The translations under genes were made by a program, and so were the position numbers. The notes below the pieces were generated by a model. The model was not told where the DNA came from. It was given only the letters and a program-made list of their open reading frames with translations, and ran no database searches. This document shows positions 40,391 to 51,700 of a DNA stretch of 64,000 bases, one piece after another (positions within the stretch are counted from its first letter, which is position 1; each line of letters starts with the position of its first letter). The DNA lies in assembly GCA_039621445.1 (NCBI GenBank), contig CP154957.1, positions 35,532,227-35,596,226 on the forward strand, in the 5' to 3' direction. This DNA comes from Euglena gracilis (Eukaryota > Euglenida > Euglenophyceae > Euglenales).

Positions 40391-41679
40391 GGTTTACTGG
40401 GATGTGGAAATACGCATCCTTTAAATCTATTTTGGCTGCCAAGTGGCCTTTTTGCAAAACTGGAAAAATCTTCTGGATGTGACCCAGTCTGAAGGGTTTT
40501 ACTTGGAAAAGTGGATTTATTTCCCTGCAATCGCTGATCATTCTGCATTTTACTGCCCCCCTTCTGGTTTTGATATCAAAAAACAGGGGAATAAATGCTG
40601 GGTTTCGAAATTCCCCACTCTTTTTACTGACTCAGTTTTTTTCGTTGTCCAGAAGAATTTCGCTGACTGCTTCAAATCCAGGTTGGCTCCGGCCTTTGGG
40701 TGGGAGGACAATTTGGGGGGATTTACCCAGGGGTTGAATGCCATCCTTGATGAGCTGACAGTTTGCTGGGGTGCATTTTTCTGACACCATGTCAAGCTGT
40801 TTTGGAGTCTTTGATGCAGGGGGGTTTCTCCCCATTTTTTCTCCTTTGCTTTTATATTTTTCAGAAGTGTATTTTTTGGGGGGGTGGGGTTATTGGACAT
40901 GGGACAGCCCCTAGAGGCCCTAGGGATTGAGCATTTTGCAAAGTTAAATGATTCTGGGGAGATGTGCATGCATGCTCGCCCTCTCTCCCCACACTCTCTC
41001 TGGAGGGTTCTCCCCCTTCCACGTGATCCTCGTTGAGGGAAACTGGGGTTCCCTCTTCCTCCTGGGGCTGATGATTTATATAAAGAGCCCTTCTGGGGCT
41101 GCCCCCTAGCTTCTGGCCCCAGTGGCCTGTGCATAATGTGCCCAGCGGGCTTGAAAATAAATGGCCTCCATGGCCCTGGTGTGTTGCCTTCATGGCCTTG
41201 GGAATGCCGTCGTGGCCCAGCAGATATTGGCCGCCATGGCCCTGCTTTGAAAGGGTCCCCTGCCCTTGCTTAATGGTCTTGACCCCCCCTTGGGTCTTGG
41301 TAATCTTTCTATGTCCTTGGATCCCGTGCCCAATTGAAAACTTGGGGGGCATTGGGGCCCCTGCCTTTTTGTGGGGGATGTGGAAAAGACTTTTGAAAAG
41401 AAGTTCTTGGCAGACCTTTGGTTTACCTCTCCCAGTGGCAGTTGACTTGAATTACTGGCCTCCGTGGCCTCTGTGATGTTCTCTTTCTTGGCCTTGGTTC
41501 CATCTGCCCATGTGGGCTCTGGACCTTTGACCTGAATTCCTTGCTGGCATTTTAAATTGTAAGGGTACTTGGCCCTGGATGACCTGTCTGGTCTGGGCCC
41601 TGGAAGATCTGTCTTGGCTGGGCCTTGGAAGGCCTGGGGCCATTGGTCCTTTCCCCTTTCTGGATTCGAAGTAATTCAA
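40391..41679 (-). pseudogene. YR-A ORF1 end and RT N-terminal half
   Basis: Minus strand. Gly/Gln/His/Lys-rich Gag-like sequence (41679-40860) is followed by RT fingers and motif A: RGAVKCRMISDCREINPLFQVK and KIDLKDAYFHIPVN (about 40440-40400). Frames are broken by stops. The 5' end of YR-A is not sharply defined; it lies between 41680 and 42000, head-to-head with YR-B. Confidence 0.6.
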
Positions 41680-42091
41680 TAACTGACTTCAATGAAAGAT
41701 GAATTGGGGAAGAAATTGGTATTACGACGAGAGGCAGCGGTGGCCGCAGCAGCTGGAGAACCTGGAGATGCGGACAGGCCGTGGCAAGCTGTGGTCACCC
41801 CTTCCTCACCGCTCTCAGAAATTTCACCACAGCCAAACCAAACCCCTCCCAGTGACCACAGCCCTTGGCAGACAGTGGTCAAGGAGTTGATATTCAGCTG
41901 GTTCTTCTCGTTCGGTAATTTGAGTATGACCTTCTTTGGTGACTTCGTAGTCTTGAGTCGAGGTGTTCTCCTTTATTTTGGGTTTCGAAGGACAATTTAG
42001 GAATCAGCCAACTCCGGCGAAAAAGGGCACTCAGCAGGGAATCCTAACCCAACGCGTCACAATCAAAAAACAGATCGCCGGCGAGCAAGGC

Positions 42092-42565
42092 ATGGCCTCA
42101 CAAGGGCAAAGTGCGGAGCCCGAGGTGTCGCTGGCAGGGGGACCTACGACAGGATCAATTCCAGCCGCGGGAACCCAGGGAGCGGGCGACGCCATGGATA
42201 CTGAGAACGAAGACGAAGACGCAGAAGACGAAGAGCTGCTTCCTTGTGAGGCACTGTCTCTGCCCCAGCCAGCGGACCTGGCACTGTGCGCCCGGAAAGC
42301 CCTGCAAGGTAACCGTTTGGACATGAGGCATGTCCTGACAGATGTTTCCCTCTTTTGGTGGTTGAAACAGCGAGCTGAATACAACAACCATCAAAGCAGA
42401 TGGACGCTCGATAGTGGACAAGTTTCTCAAAGGACTACAACAACGTATGCCGAATGCCATGCGGCTGCTGGCAACCTTGCACCCGGTGGTACTACAACAA
42501 GAAGACACCTCGCACCACCTGTGCCAACAACTGTTGTGACAGTCGTGAAGAGAGGAAGATCCTAA
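42092..42565 (+). pseudogene. YR-B ORF1 (Gag-like), 5' part
   Basis: ATG in the terminal repeat (MASQGQSAEPEVSLAGG), then an acidic stretch (DTENEDEDAEDEELL) and a helical part (ALCARKALQGNRLDMRHVL). After a frame change near 42385 the coding potential continues as IKADGRSIVDKFLKGLQQRM to a TGA at 42538-42540. There is no zinc knuckle. The same start sequence exists on the minus strand in YR-A (3522-3420), which supports a real N-terminus. Confidence 0.5.
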
Positions 42566-42773
42566 TTCACATCCTGGCCATGTATTTTTCTGTCTTTAAG
42601 GGAGCAATGCCGTACACTGATTTCAAGGGTATTCTGTGCACTGCTTTGTGCTTTTGAAATCATTTTGGCAAGCTGGCGCCCAAGGGGAAAAAGCAAAGAG
42701 TTCAAGTTTGAGAATGTCTGGTTGGCACATGCCAGACCAGGGAATTGCGGCGGAGGCGGCACTCAGACCGACA
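42534..42773 (+). repeat. 240-bp direct repeat, copy 1
   Basis: Nearly identical to 43209-43448 (offset 675). Shared landmarks are ATGCCGTACACTGATTTCAA and GGAATTGCGGCGGAGGCGGC. A duplication inside YR-B ORF1, probably degenerate coding or a spacer. Confidence 0.85.
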
Positions 42774-43208
42774 CAATCAGTGTATTCAGCCCTGTACATT
42801 CAGTGGTTCGCTCCCAGAGGAACCTCCGCCAGAGAAGTCCAAGAGGGAAGGTCGCAAGCAAAATCTCTGTCTGTGTCCATGTATGGTTCAGCCATTTGTG
42901 GATCTGCCGTGGTCTGAAGCTGGCATTTATCAAGGACTTGAAAGGTTATTTTTCCTGCACAAACTGCCCCCCATAACATCTGTGGCACACATAAATACGT
43001 TTACCCAATGTTCGGTTGTGGCATTGTGTGTGGCGAAGATCTGTTTGCTCGTTTGAATCGTGGTGGCTCTCTTGTGTGTAGCTGCCCCGGCAATCTGTGG
43101 CACAGGGGGATGGAGCATTAGCCCACCAGGGGGGGGGGTGACACACATCTGCAGCGACTGTGGACTAAGTCGTGAAATTAACTGCTGGAGTTGTTTTTGA
43201 GGAGGGGA

Positions 43209-43448
43209 GTGTGACAGTCGCGCACAGAGGAAGATAACAATTCACATAATGGCCATGCATTTTTCTGTTTTTAAGGGAGCAATGCCGTACACTGATTTCA
43301 AGGGTATTCTGTACACTGCTTTGTGCTTTTGAAATCATTTTGGCAAGCTGGCGCCCAAGGGTAAAAAGCAAAGAGTTCAAGATTCAGAATGTCTGGTTGG
43401 CACATGCCAGACCAGGGAATTGCGGCGGAGGCGGCACTCAGACCGACA
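43209..43448 (+). repeat. 240-bp direct repeat, copy 2
   Basis: Partner of 42534-42773. The ORF1 C-terminal frame continues from this copy. Confidence 0.85.
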
Positions 43449-43952
43449 TTGTTCTACTACCTTGACGAGACTGAAGTACAAATTCTGCGTGAAAGAAAGC
43501 GAAGGTCAATACCTGGAGGTGTGGCTGAGTCCAACAACGTCTTGTTCACAACAGCGGATCTACAAGTGGACAGAACCGTCCAGAACATCAATGGAGCAGT
43601 TAGATCAGACAGCAGACCAAAATGCTCCAAGTCGCATTTTCCCACCCGCACAGGGTGGAGACATTGGAGAAGAAAGGGTGGCAAGGGCGGTTTGTCCCTC
43701 AACAGGACTTATGACAGTTCGTATCTATCCTCATGGCGGGGAAAGAGCCTTGGAAAAGGCAGAATGTTTGGAGCCAAGGGACGAGGTCGTGGCCCATCAG
43801 GCTGGCCGGGCAGGTTCCAGAGTAAGCCCAAAATCCATGGCGGGTCTCAGAAGTCTGCGGGTACCATTCCCAGTTCCACAGTAACCCCTGGAACAAATGA
43901 TTCAGGTCACAGTCATAGTGTGGGGACACCCTCATGCCACAGAAGCTACTGA
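43389..43952 (+). pseudogene. YR-B ORF1 C-terminal part (basic Gly/Lys/Arg-rich)
   Basis: 187-codon frame: an N-terminal folded part (YYLDETEVQILRERKRRS...), then a nucleic-acid-binding-like basic tail (RRKGGKGG, GRGRGPSGWPGRF). Position before RT and composition match the tail of YR-A ORF1. No catalytic motif. Confidence 0.4.
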
Positions 43953-45060
43953 AAAGTCTACCCTGTTGGAAAAGACGTGGAATCCATTTGTATGCCAAAC
44001 TCTTCTGCACGGAATTGTGCCAGATTTTTCCCTACCCCCCATCCTGTCAAAAGCAGAATATCTCATGGCCCAGAAGAAATTTCCTCCGCAAAAAGCGTTT
44101 TGAGGGATTACAAACCCTCATGAGCAGTCAAGGAATTACCTCCAAACTCTGTCTCCAGACAATTGGTACCTTGGTTCGTCGTTACCAAACAGGAAAAAGA
44201 CAAAATGAAACATCGGCTAATCACGAACTGCAAAGAGTTCAACAATTTTTTCATAGACCCCCCTTCAAGTTAACCACTTTTTCAGGGATATTCCCCTAAC
44301 TACAACAGGGTTGGTGGTGGGGGGAAGCCGGACCTGAAAGGTGTGTATTTTCAACTGCCCCTCCACCCCCTCCTAAAAAATTCTCCATTTACAAGTGGGG
44401 GACACCCTGCGGGAATTACAGTCAGCTTGAGGGGCTGGAGGGGGTTAGGTCTGACCTCTGGACAAAAACTGCACAATTTCTGGCGAAGCAACCAGGATTG
44501 GCATATAAGTTTAAAAGGACTGTCAGCAGCAAAAGTCACCATCATGTCGTTAACAAAACCATGATAGTCGGTGGGTCTTCAGGTAGACAGTCAGATATCT
44601 GCAAAAGCAAGGGGGGAGGATAAACACCCTACAAGACATCCTTCGACCCCTCTTGGTTTGGGCAATCAAAAACCATGTCCAATTCAGAGTGCAGTGGGTA
44701 CCCAGCCAGCAGATGAAAGCAGACAGGTTGTCCCGGTGGACCCAGGACCCAAGGGATTATACCCTCAACCACCATCTTTTTCAAAAAATTCTCCACCACT
44801 TCAGATAGCATGTCAAATCAGTGGTACATTGCTTTGCCAGCCCAGAAAATTCAAATTTTCACAAATTCATTTCACGGTGGCACAAGGCCTTCAGAGTGGA
44901 TGCCTTAAACTGCCCCCTGAACGATTTATCACTTTTCTGGGCAAACCCACCCTGTAAAGTCATTCCAAACTGGCTGCATCGATTGAAGGAACACCCCACA
45001 TGATCTGCTTATTCATCTTCCCCTTTTGGGCTGGAGCACCATGGTGGCCCCTATTAAAAG
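43953..45060 (+). pseudogene. YR-B RT, RNase H and Dam-like domain
   Basis: Spread over three frames. RT: HRLITNCKEFNNFF, PDLKGVYFQLPLHP (44330-44370, motif A). The YxDD region is not recognisable. RNase H end: LVWAIKNHVQFRVQWVPSQQ and ADRLSRW (44650-44745), parallel to VNWVPSDKCLA..SRW in YR-A. Dam-like domain: RVDALNCPLNDLSLFWANPPCKVI...FIFPFWAGAPWW (about 44893-45055), with NPPC in the active-site position. Stops and frameshifts make it inactive. Confidence 0.65.
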
Positions 45061-46190
45061 AAATGAGGCTAAAGGGTACAAAATGTCCGGTCATCCCCCC
45101 CCAGGAGGGCATTTTTTTGAACTGCCTCCATCACTCCATGCCAAAGCCAAGACGGTCCCTAGAATTGCACAGTGTTATCAGGGGGAAGTTGAAACAACAA
45201 AAGGTCAACCATGCCAACATTGACCTTTACTTCAGACAACCAAACAGTTTGGAACGTTACAATTACTGTTTTCAATTACTATATGCCCTCATGGAGGACA
45301 TGGGGCTACACCCCCCATCAGCCTGCCAGTTGGATATTGCCCAAGGGATTCTGAAATTATTTCGGTTATCTTTTTCCCAGGCAAGAAATGCCTACAGTGG
45401 TTGCTTGCTTATCCCTGGGTTTTCTGGCTTACGTTTTGAGAAGATCCTCCAAACCGTTGAGAAAAAACTGGTCCACATCTGTGCGGAAATATGCAGACTT
45501 CTCCCTGCTGCAGGAGAAAACGTTTGGTGAGACAATTGATGGAGTTCGGCTTCAAGACGTGAAAAGGGGGTTGTAAAGACAGGAAAACTGCCCCCCCCCT
45601 CTCGACCGATGTGGGCTGTACGCTTGACATATCCAAGTAATAAATGTACAGGACTGATGTGTGGTTGTTCTGGGATGCCACACCCATTATTTTGAGCCTG
45701 GCTGCTGCCGATGACCCTCTGCACACTTTAAGTCTGTCTGCCCTCAGACGTCGCCTTATAATCGTCCTGCGATTGTTGTGCTTACACAGAGGAGGGGCTT
45801 TGGCTTCATTAATCAGAACATGCTCTGTGGTGAAAGACAAATGTTTTGTAAAAATTAGAAGAACATGTTGTAAATTCCATCAATGGGAACAATTACCTTC
45901 CTCACCAGTTCCCATCACTGTATGGTGCACACAGCACAAGAAGTGCTGGTGTCACATTTTACAAGTCCATTGGTTTGGATTCTGAGGAAATGTGTCGGAT
46001 TGGAAAGTGGAAATATTTGAAAAGTTTCACCTCCCATTATTTGGGATTAAATGCCACACAAATTGCGGTTTCAAAAATCAGGGAATGGGTGCAAAGAATC
46101 TCACCCCAACAGATCAGGGGAATGGGGCAAAAGAATCTCCCCACGAAAAGGGAAGCCCGAGTGGTCAGCATCCGGGAATCTTCGGGGACT
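45061..46190 (+). pseudogene. YR-B tyrosine recombinase, N-terminal and first catalytic parts
   Basis: Core-binding domain: VNHANIDLYFRQPNSLERY, ACQLDIAQGILKLFRLSFSQ, LLIPGFSGLRFEKI (45190-45450). Catalytic start: RLIIVLRLLCLHRGGALASL (the R-G-x-L/E box, about 45755-45815) and KIRRTCCKFHQWEQLPSSPVP. ATQIAVSKIREWVQ near 46055 matches ISADTVASITEDFL in YR-A. Reading is lost at 46190 where C- and CA-rich sequence begins. Confidence 0.6.
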
Positions 46191-46194
46191 CAGG

Positions 46195-47075
<881 letters not shown>

Positions 47076-47379
47076 CGCCAGCACAAGAAAGCAGGATCTC
47101 ATCCTTCCCATGTCCCTTGTGCGTCGCCCTCCTGGTCAGTCCCTCCTGGGTCCCCGAAGGTCCCCGGAGTGCGTAAAACTTCCTTGTCCTCAATGTCTGG
47201 CACACACACTAGCTCCATCCAAAAAAATGTCGAGAAGGCAAAAAATGTGCTAGAATTTTTTTCGACCCAGCACAGCACAGCCCCCCTTCCCCATTATGCC
47301 CCCCTGGGGGGGTCCAGCAGCGGCTCGTTTCCAGCCAGCAGCCTCTTTTCCAGCTGGAGGCTGGACCCCCCCCGGGGGC

Positions 47380-47545
47380 CCGGCCCTTGAGAAATCCCCT
47401 GTTCGGGCTCCGCGCTTTGCCCTTGTGAGGCCATGCCTTGTTCGCCGGCGGTTTTGGTTGGATTTTTTTGTTTTGCTTTGTTTTGTTTTGGCTGCTTAGT
47501 TCCTTTCTCGCCGGAGTTGGCTGATTCCTGATTTGCCTTTCGACA
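47380..47545 (-). repeat. YR terminal-repeat fragment in inverted orientation
   Basis: On the minus strand this matches 42000-42130: AATCAGCCAACTCCGGCGAG, GCCGGCGAACAAGGCATGGC and TCACAAGGGCAAAGCGCGGA. It lies inside YR-B in the opposite direction to the element's own repeats, so it comes from another insertion or an internal rearrangement. Confidence 0.65.
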
Positions 47546-47579
47546 CCAAGAAGAAAAAAACCGCAAATACCTTGACAAT

Positions 47580-48010
47580 GGGAAGAACAAGAAGGCAATT
47601 GTCAAATTGAAATTTCCCTGGAGAATCCGCTCGCGAGGAACCAGAAATCATGACAAATTGAAGTCGTTTAGACTTTCAATGGCAGATGAATTCGCAAAGA
47701 GGAGCAGCGCCAAAAAACTTCAAGTGGAGAGGGGTGGCGGCTTTTAAAGCCCATTACCAAAGACTTGGCACCCAAGGTGCCTTGGAAAATGCCCTGACCC
47801 CCCTAAGGGAGGACGGGACACCGAGGGCGAAGCAAAACCCCCCCCGTGAACGAAAATTTGTATTCAAAAGCCCTCGGTCAGAAAATTGGGCCAGGGAGGG
47901 AGAGAGAACCCCCCCAGGGGCCACCTTGGAGCAGCATCGTCAGCCAACCCCGGCGAGGCGGCACCAAGCCGGCCTCCTCACCAAGCGCACCAAAGCAACC
48001 CAAACAACAC
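47580..48010 (+). pseudogene. YR-B recombinase C-terminus and 3' split repeat
   Basis: FKWRGVAAFKAHYQRLGTQ (47722-47778) carries the catalytic W and Y of a YR and parallels GQWRGVGAFTANYQRLGAQ of YR-A. Then GGGACACCGAGGGCGAAGC (47818) and CGTCAGCCAACCCCGGCGAG (47938), the 3' direct repeats. Confidence 0.65.
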
Positions 48011-48720
48011 TGATGGCCTGTTCTCCCAAGAAGTTTTCGGCATTGGGAGAATGGCGGGGGCTTTTCAGACGCCCAAATAGCCCTGGCACCAATCACTTTT
48101 GTACACTAAACCCCCCAAAAATTGAATAAGACCCCCTTGGCCGATCCTTCAAAAAAAAAACAGCCACAAAATAAGAGCCTGCCTGCTGAGCACTGGGGAA
48201 AGTGAAAATTCCTCCAAAAAATTCCTGAAACCCAAATTTCAGACAAAATGGTCAAAAATTTTTCAGGATTTCTGAAGCGCAAAAAGTGGTGAATGTCAAT
48301 TTAATTTTGCCAATTTGCGAATTGCACGAGGCGCCGAAGGAAGAAATTTTACTGTTTTGGGTAGCCTGAAAAATGATGTATTTTTCGGCCGGGACCGGTC
48401 AAGAAAAAATCCAAAAATAATTCAATAGTTGGGGAGGTTAAAAAGGTCTTCGGTGCTTCGCTCTTGCTGTTCCATTTTCCTCCTGGAGGGAGTGCGACGT
48501 TTTGGGGTCACGCTGTTCCAGAGGGGGGCTGAGGGCAGTGCAGGGCCAAGCCATTGCCCAAAATATTCTTCCATTTACCTTGGTTTCTGGGGCCTATTTT
48601 CGGCGGCATGGTTTTCGATCGCCTTTTTTTTTGTTTTCAATGAGCCAGCTTTTGTCCTTGCAGCAGCGCAGCAACAACAAAGGTGAGGTCCATATTTGGT
48701 GGAGAAACAAAATGCTGTCT
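48011..48720. other. no gene recognised (downstream of the phytyltransferase)
   Basis: AT/GC-mixed sequence with short frames only. It presumably includes the 3' UTR of the gene ending at 48721; no poly(A) signal can be assigned. Confidence 0.4.
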
Positions 48721-51700
48721 TCACACGGCAACAAACAGCAAATACTCGGAATAGAAGAGGTTCCAGATTTTGGAATAAAATGTCTTTAGCGCGTCGGTGG
48801 TGTACCCTGCGGTGGCCAGCGCGCGGAAATGGTACATCAAATACCCGGCAAGGACGGCGTGGCCGCCAATCATGATGGGCCTTGAGAACACGTGGGGCAT
48901 CCATGAAGTCAGGTTGCGGAGAGGCAGATATTCAAATGCGTGACTGGAAACAATTGTTGTTTCGTTGTTCGGAGAAACAATGATGCTCGACGTCCGCAAA
49001 CGTGACCCCCAGCACTTGTTCAAAAGACCTTTCTTTCCAAAAAAAATTAACCGCCAGATGCCCCCTTCCAACCTTCATTTTCATCGTAAAAATGTCCTTG
49101 ACACTACCAAATCCTGGACGCAACAAAAATAAACAAACGCGAGACTTACACGGGACAGAAAATGTGGCCTCAGCCTGGATGCTACCCATAACCGTAAATC
49201 TCAGCTTGATTTGGTACATTGGTCCATCAAAATGGCCAAATGTTGCAACGTGCAGGTCCCTGTGCCCATAAATAACCCCTGCTTGCATCAGTTAGGATTT
49301 CAAAGCCCTCGGGTGGCACTGTTTTTGCAATCCTTCACAGGTCAGGCAAATAAAATCTCCGTGGCAACCAGGCATTTGCTTAAGGACCCCGGGGGGGGGT
49401 ACTGGCTAGCCAATCGGCTAGACACTGGAAAAAGTGGACTAGCTAGAACCCCCCCTCCTCCCCGGGGGGGGGGGGGTCCGGGGGTCCCCCGGACTGGAAA
49501 AAAATTTTCCCCCGGCGCTGTGCGCCGGAGGAAAAATGAGGTTTTTAATAAGTTTTGGGCTGATTTTGTTCCAAAAATTCTCAAAAATGGCCAAAAACGG
49601 GCATTTTTGGCCATTTTTGGGGGTCCCAAAAAAAATTTTCGGCGCTTCGCGCTGGTCACTGGGAAAAAATTTTCCACTAGCTAGCCCTGCTAGCAGACCC
49701 CCCCCCCCCGGGGGGGGGTCTGCTAGAAATCCCACTAGCCAAATTTGGACTAGCTGCAGTCCAGCCCCCCCCCCCCGGGGGGGTACTGCAATCCCTTAAG
49801 CAAATGCCTGGTGGCAACCCCCCCCCAAAACAACCCTTCGTGGATTTTGGCCGGACACTTTGAAAAATACAAATACCCCCCCAAAATTCAGCCACCCTGC
49901 TTGATGACCATCGACCAATTACAAGCCTTACCAATGAAATACATAAATATATAAGAGGGTTCATGAATTTTTCCTTGTTTCCCTTTGGCTTTATGGTGCC
50001 TGCCCCCTCAACGAGGTAACGGGGTGATGGTTTGCTGCGTTGCGTTCATTTGCCTATTCCGGCTGTGCAAAACACACTAATTCAGAAAGAAGTATGGGAA
50101 TCCAGATGGATCACGTGCGGGAAATCAAAACAAACTGAAACTGCGAACGCTGCGGGGGCTGCCCCGCCGCCGCCTGCCCACGGCCCAGGACATCGCCCCG
50201 GCGTAGTTCAGCAGCAGCAGGGCCAGGGCGGCCTTGGAGACGGCCGCCACCCCCAGCGTGGTGGACAGCGTGCGGATGCCGAACTGCTTGTCCCCTGCCG
50301 GCCGGGGGAGGGGCAAGCGTGGTGGCAAGTGGGGGAAGAGATCCACCGGCGCTTTGGCATACCACAGCCCTTCCTCCCCCTGGTGCCTAAACAGTTCAAG
50401 AATCACCCGCCCAACTGCACCGGATAACGTGGTTCACCGCCTCCTCCATCCGCCACCCACTCCCGCAGCCGGTCATATGCGTCTGCTCTTTGAATGGTGA
50501 CAACAGTACTCGTCGTTAAGCCCTCTGGGCCACCGATGCCTGGGGCCAGCAACGCTCGGCATCGCCCGCATCACCGTTGATCGCTGCTGCATCCACTTCA
50601 ACAAATGCATCCACCCCAGTTCCTGCAGTTTCTGCATCCACTCCCTCCATTCCAGTACCCGCATCCCAGTGCCTCTGGTCAACCATATGCCCTTGGGCCG
50701 CAAAGGTCAACAACAATTAAACATTTTTTTGTCATTTTCGGACATTTTGGGCAAATTTTCAGCCATTTTTTAATCCGGTCGAAAACTACAATAAAAAATT
50801 ATTATAAAATGGGAAATTTACCAATGGATATCCCATTTCACCATAATTTTCTATTTTTTGTCTCCTGCAATCATTGTCCGCCCCGAAACCCAAATATTAA
50901 CCCACCATTTTTCAGAGGGTCCAACCCCAGATTTCAACCTTGAGACGGAAATAATCCCCCAAAACAGGGCCAAAAAGCCCTTGCCTGTCCCAATCCCCCC
51001 CCACCCTCTCTCCGATTTCCGGATGATGCTCTGCAGGCTGGGCGAAAATTAGAAACACACTGCCAGAGGCCCTGCTCCTGGGAGTGTGGAGTCGAAGGTG
51101 CGGAACAGTAGTAAAGCATTTAGTGCAGTGTGTGGGTGAGGGCGACTCTGGGGTCTTGGTGAGCAACCTCCGCACCCACACCGCTGGAGACAGAACGTAA
51201 TGGTGAATGGCTATTTCACTTTTCTTTGGTCATTCTTCGCCGTCTTTGCGCTATCATTGACATTTGTTCAATCTCCTCAATGAAAAACACGGCAAAACTG
51301 CTGGACACACGGCAAAATAATGCAATGGATTGTTTGTGACTGACATTTACCAAAATTAATTTTGTGGAATAAAAATTTCACCAAAACATTTATGCCCAAT
51401 TTTTAAGTGCAATTTTTGTCTACCGTAATTTTTGTCCGCCCTGCACATGGGAGTAATCAGATCAATGCCCTCAATCCAGGCCTGAACACACCGGCAGTGT
51501 CCGGGAGGTCCTTCGTGATGGAGATGACCACCGCGAACACCACCATGAAGATGGTGATGAACTGGATCTGTGGCACCCACACGAAGGGCAGGCCCAGCGC
51601 CGCCCGCACCGCGTAGAACACGCCCCAGTTCAGGAGGAAGCCCCGGCACGTCCCCGGCAGGCCGCCTTTCCCCCACCCCCGCCCTTCCAATTCCGTGCTC

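Noticed and set aside
48905-48943. Last phytyltransferase exon starting at the AG acceptor 48944-48945
   Set aside because: It would add about 13 residues not found in the family and needs a different donor phase; the CAG/CTG intron end at 48905 gives the exact family sequence.
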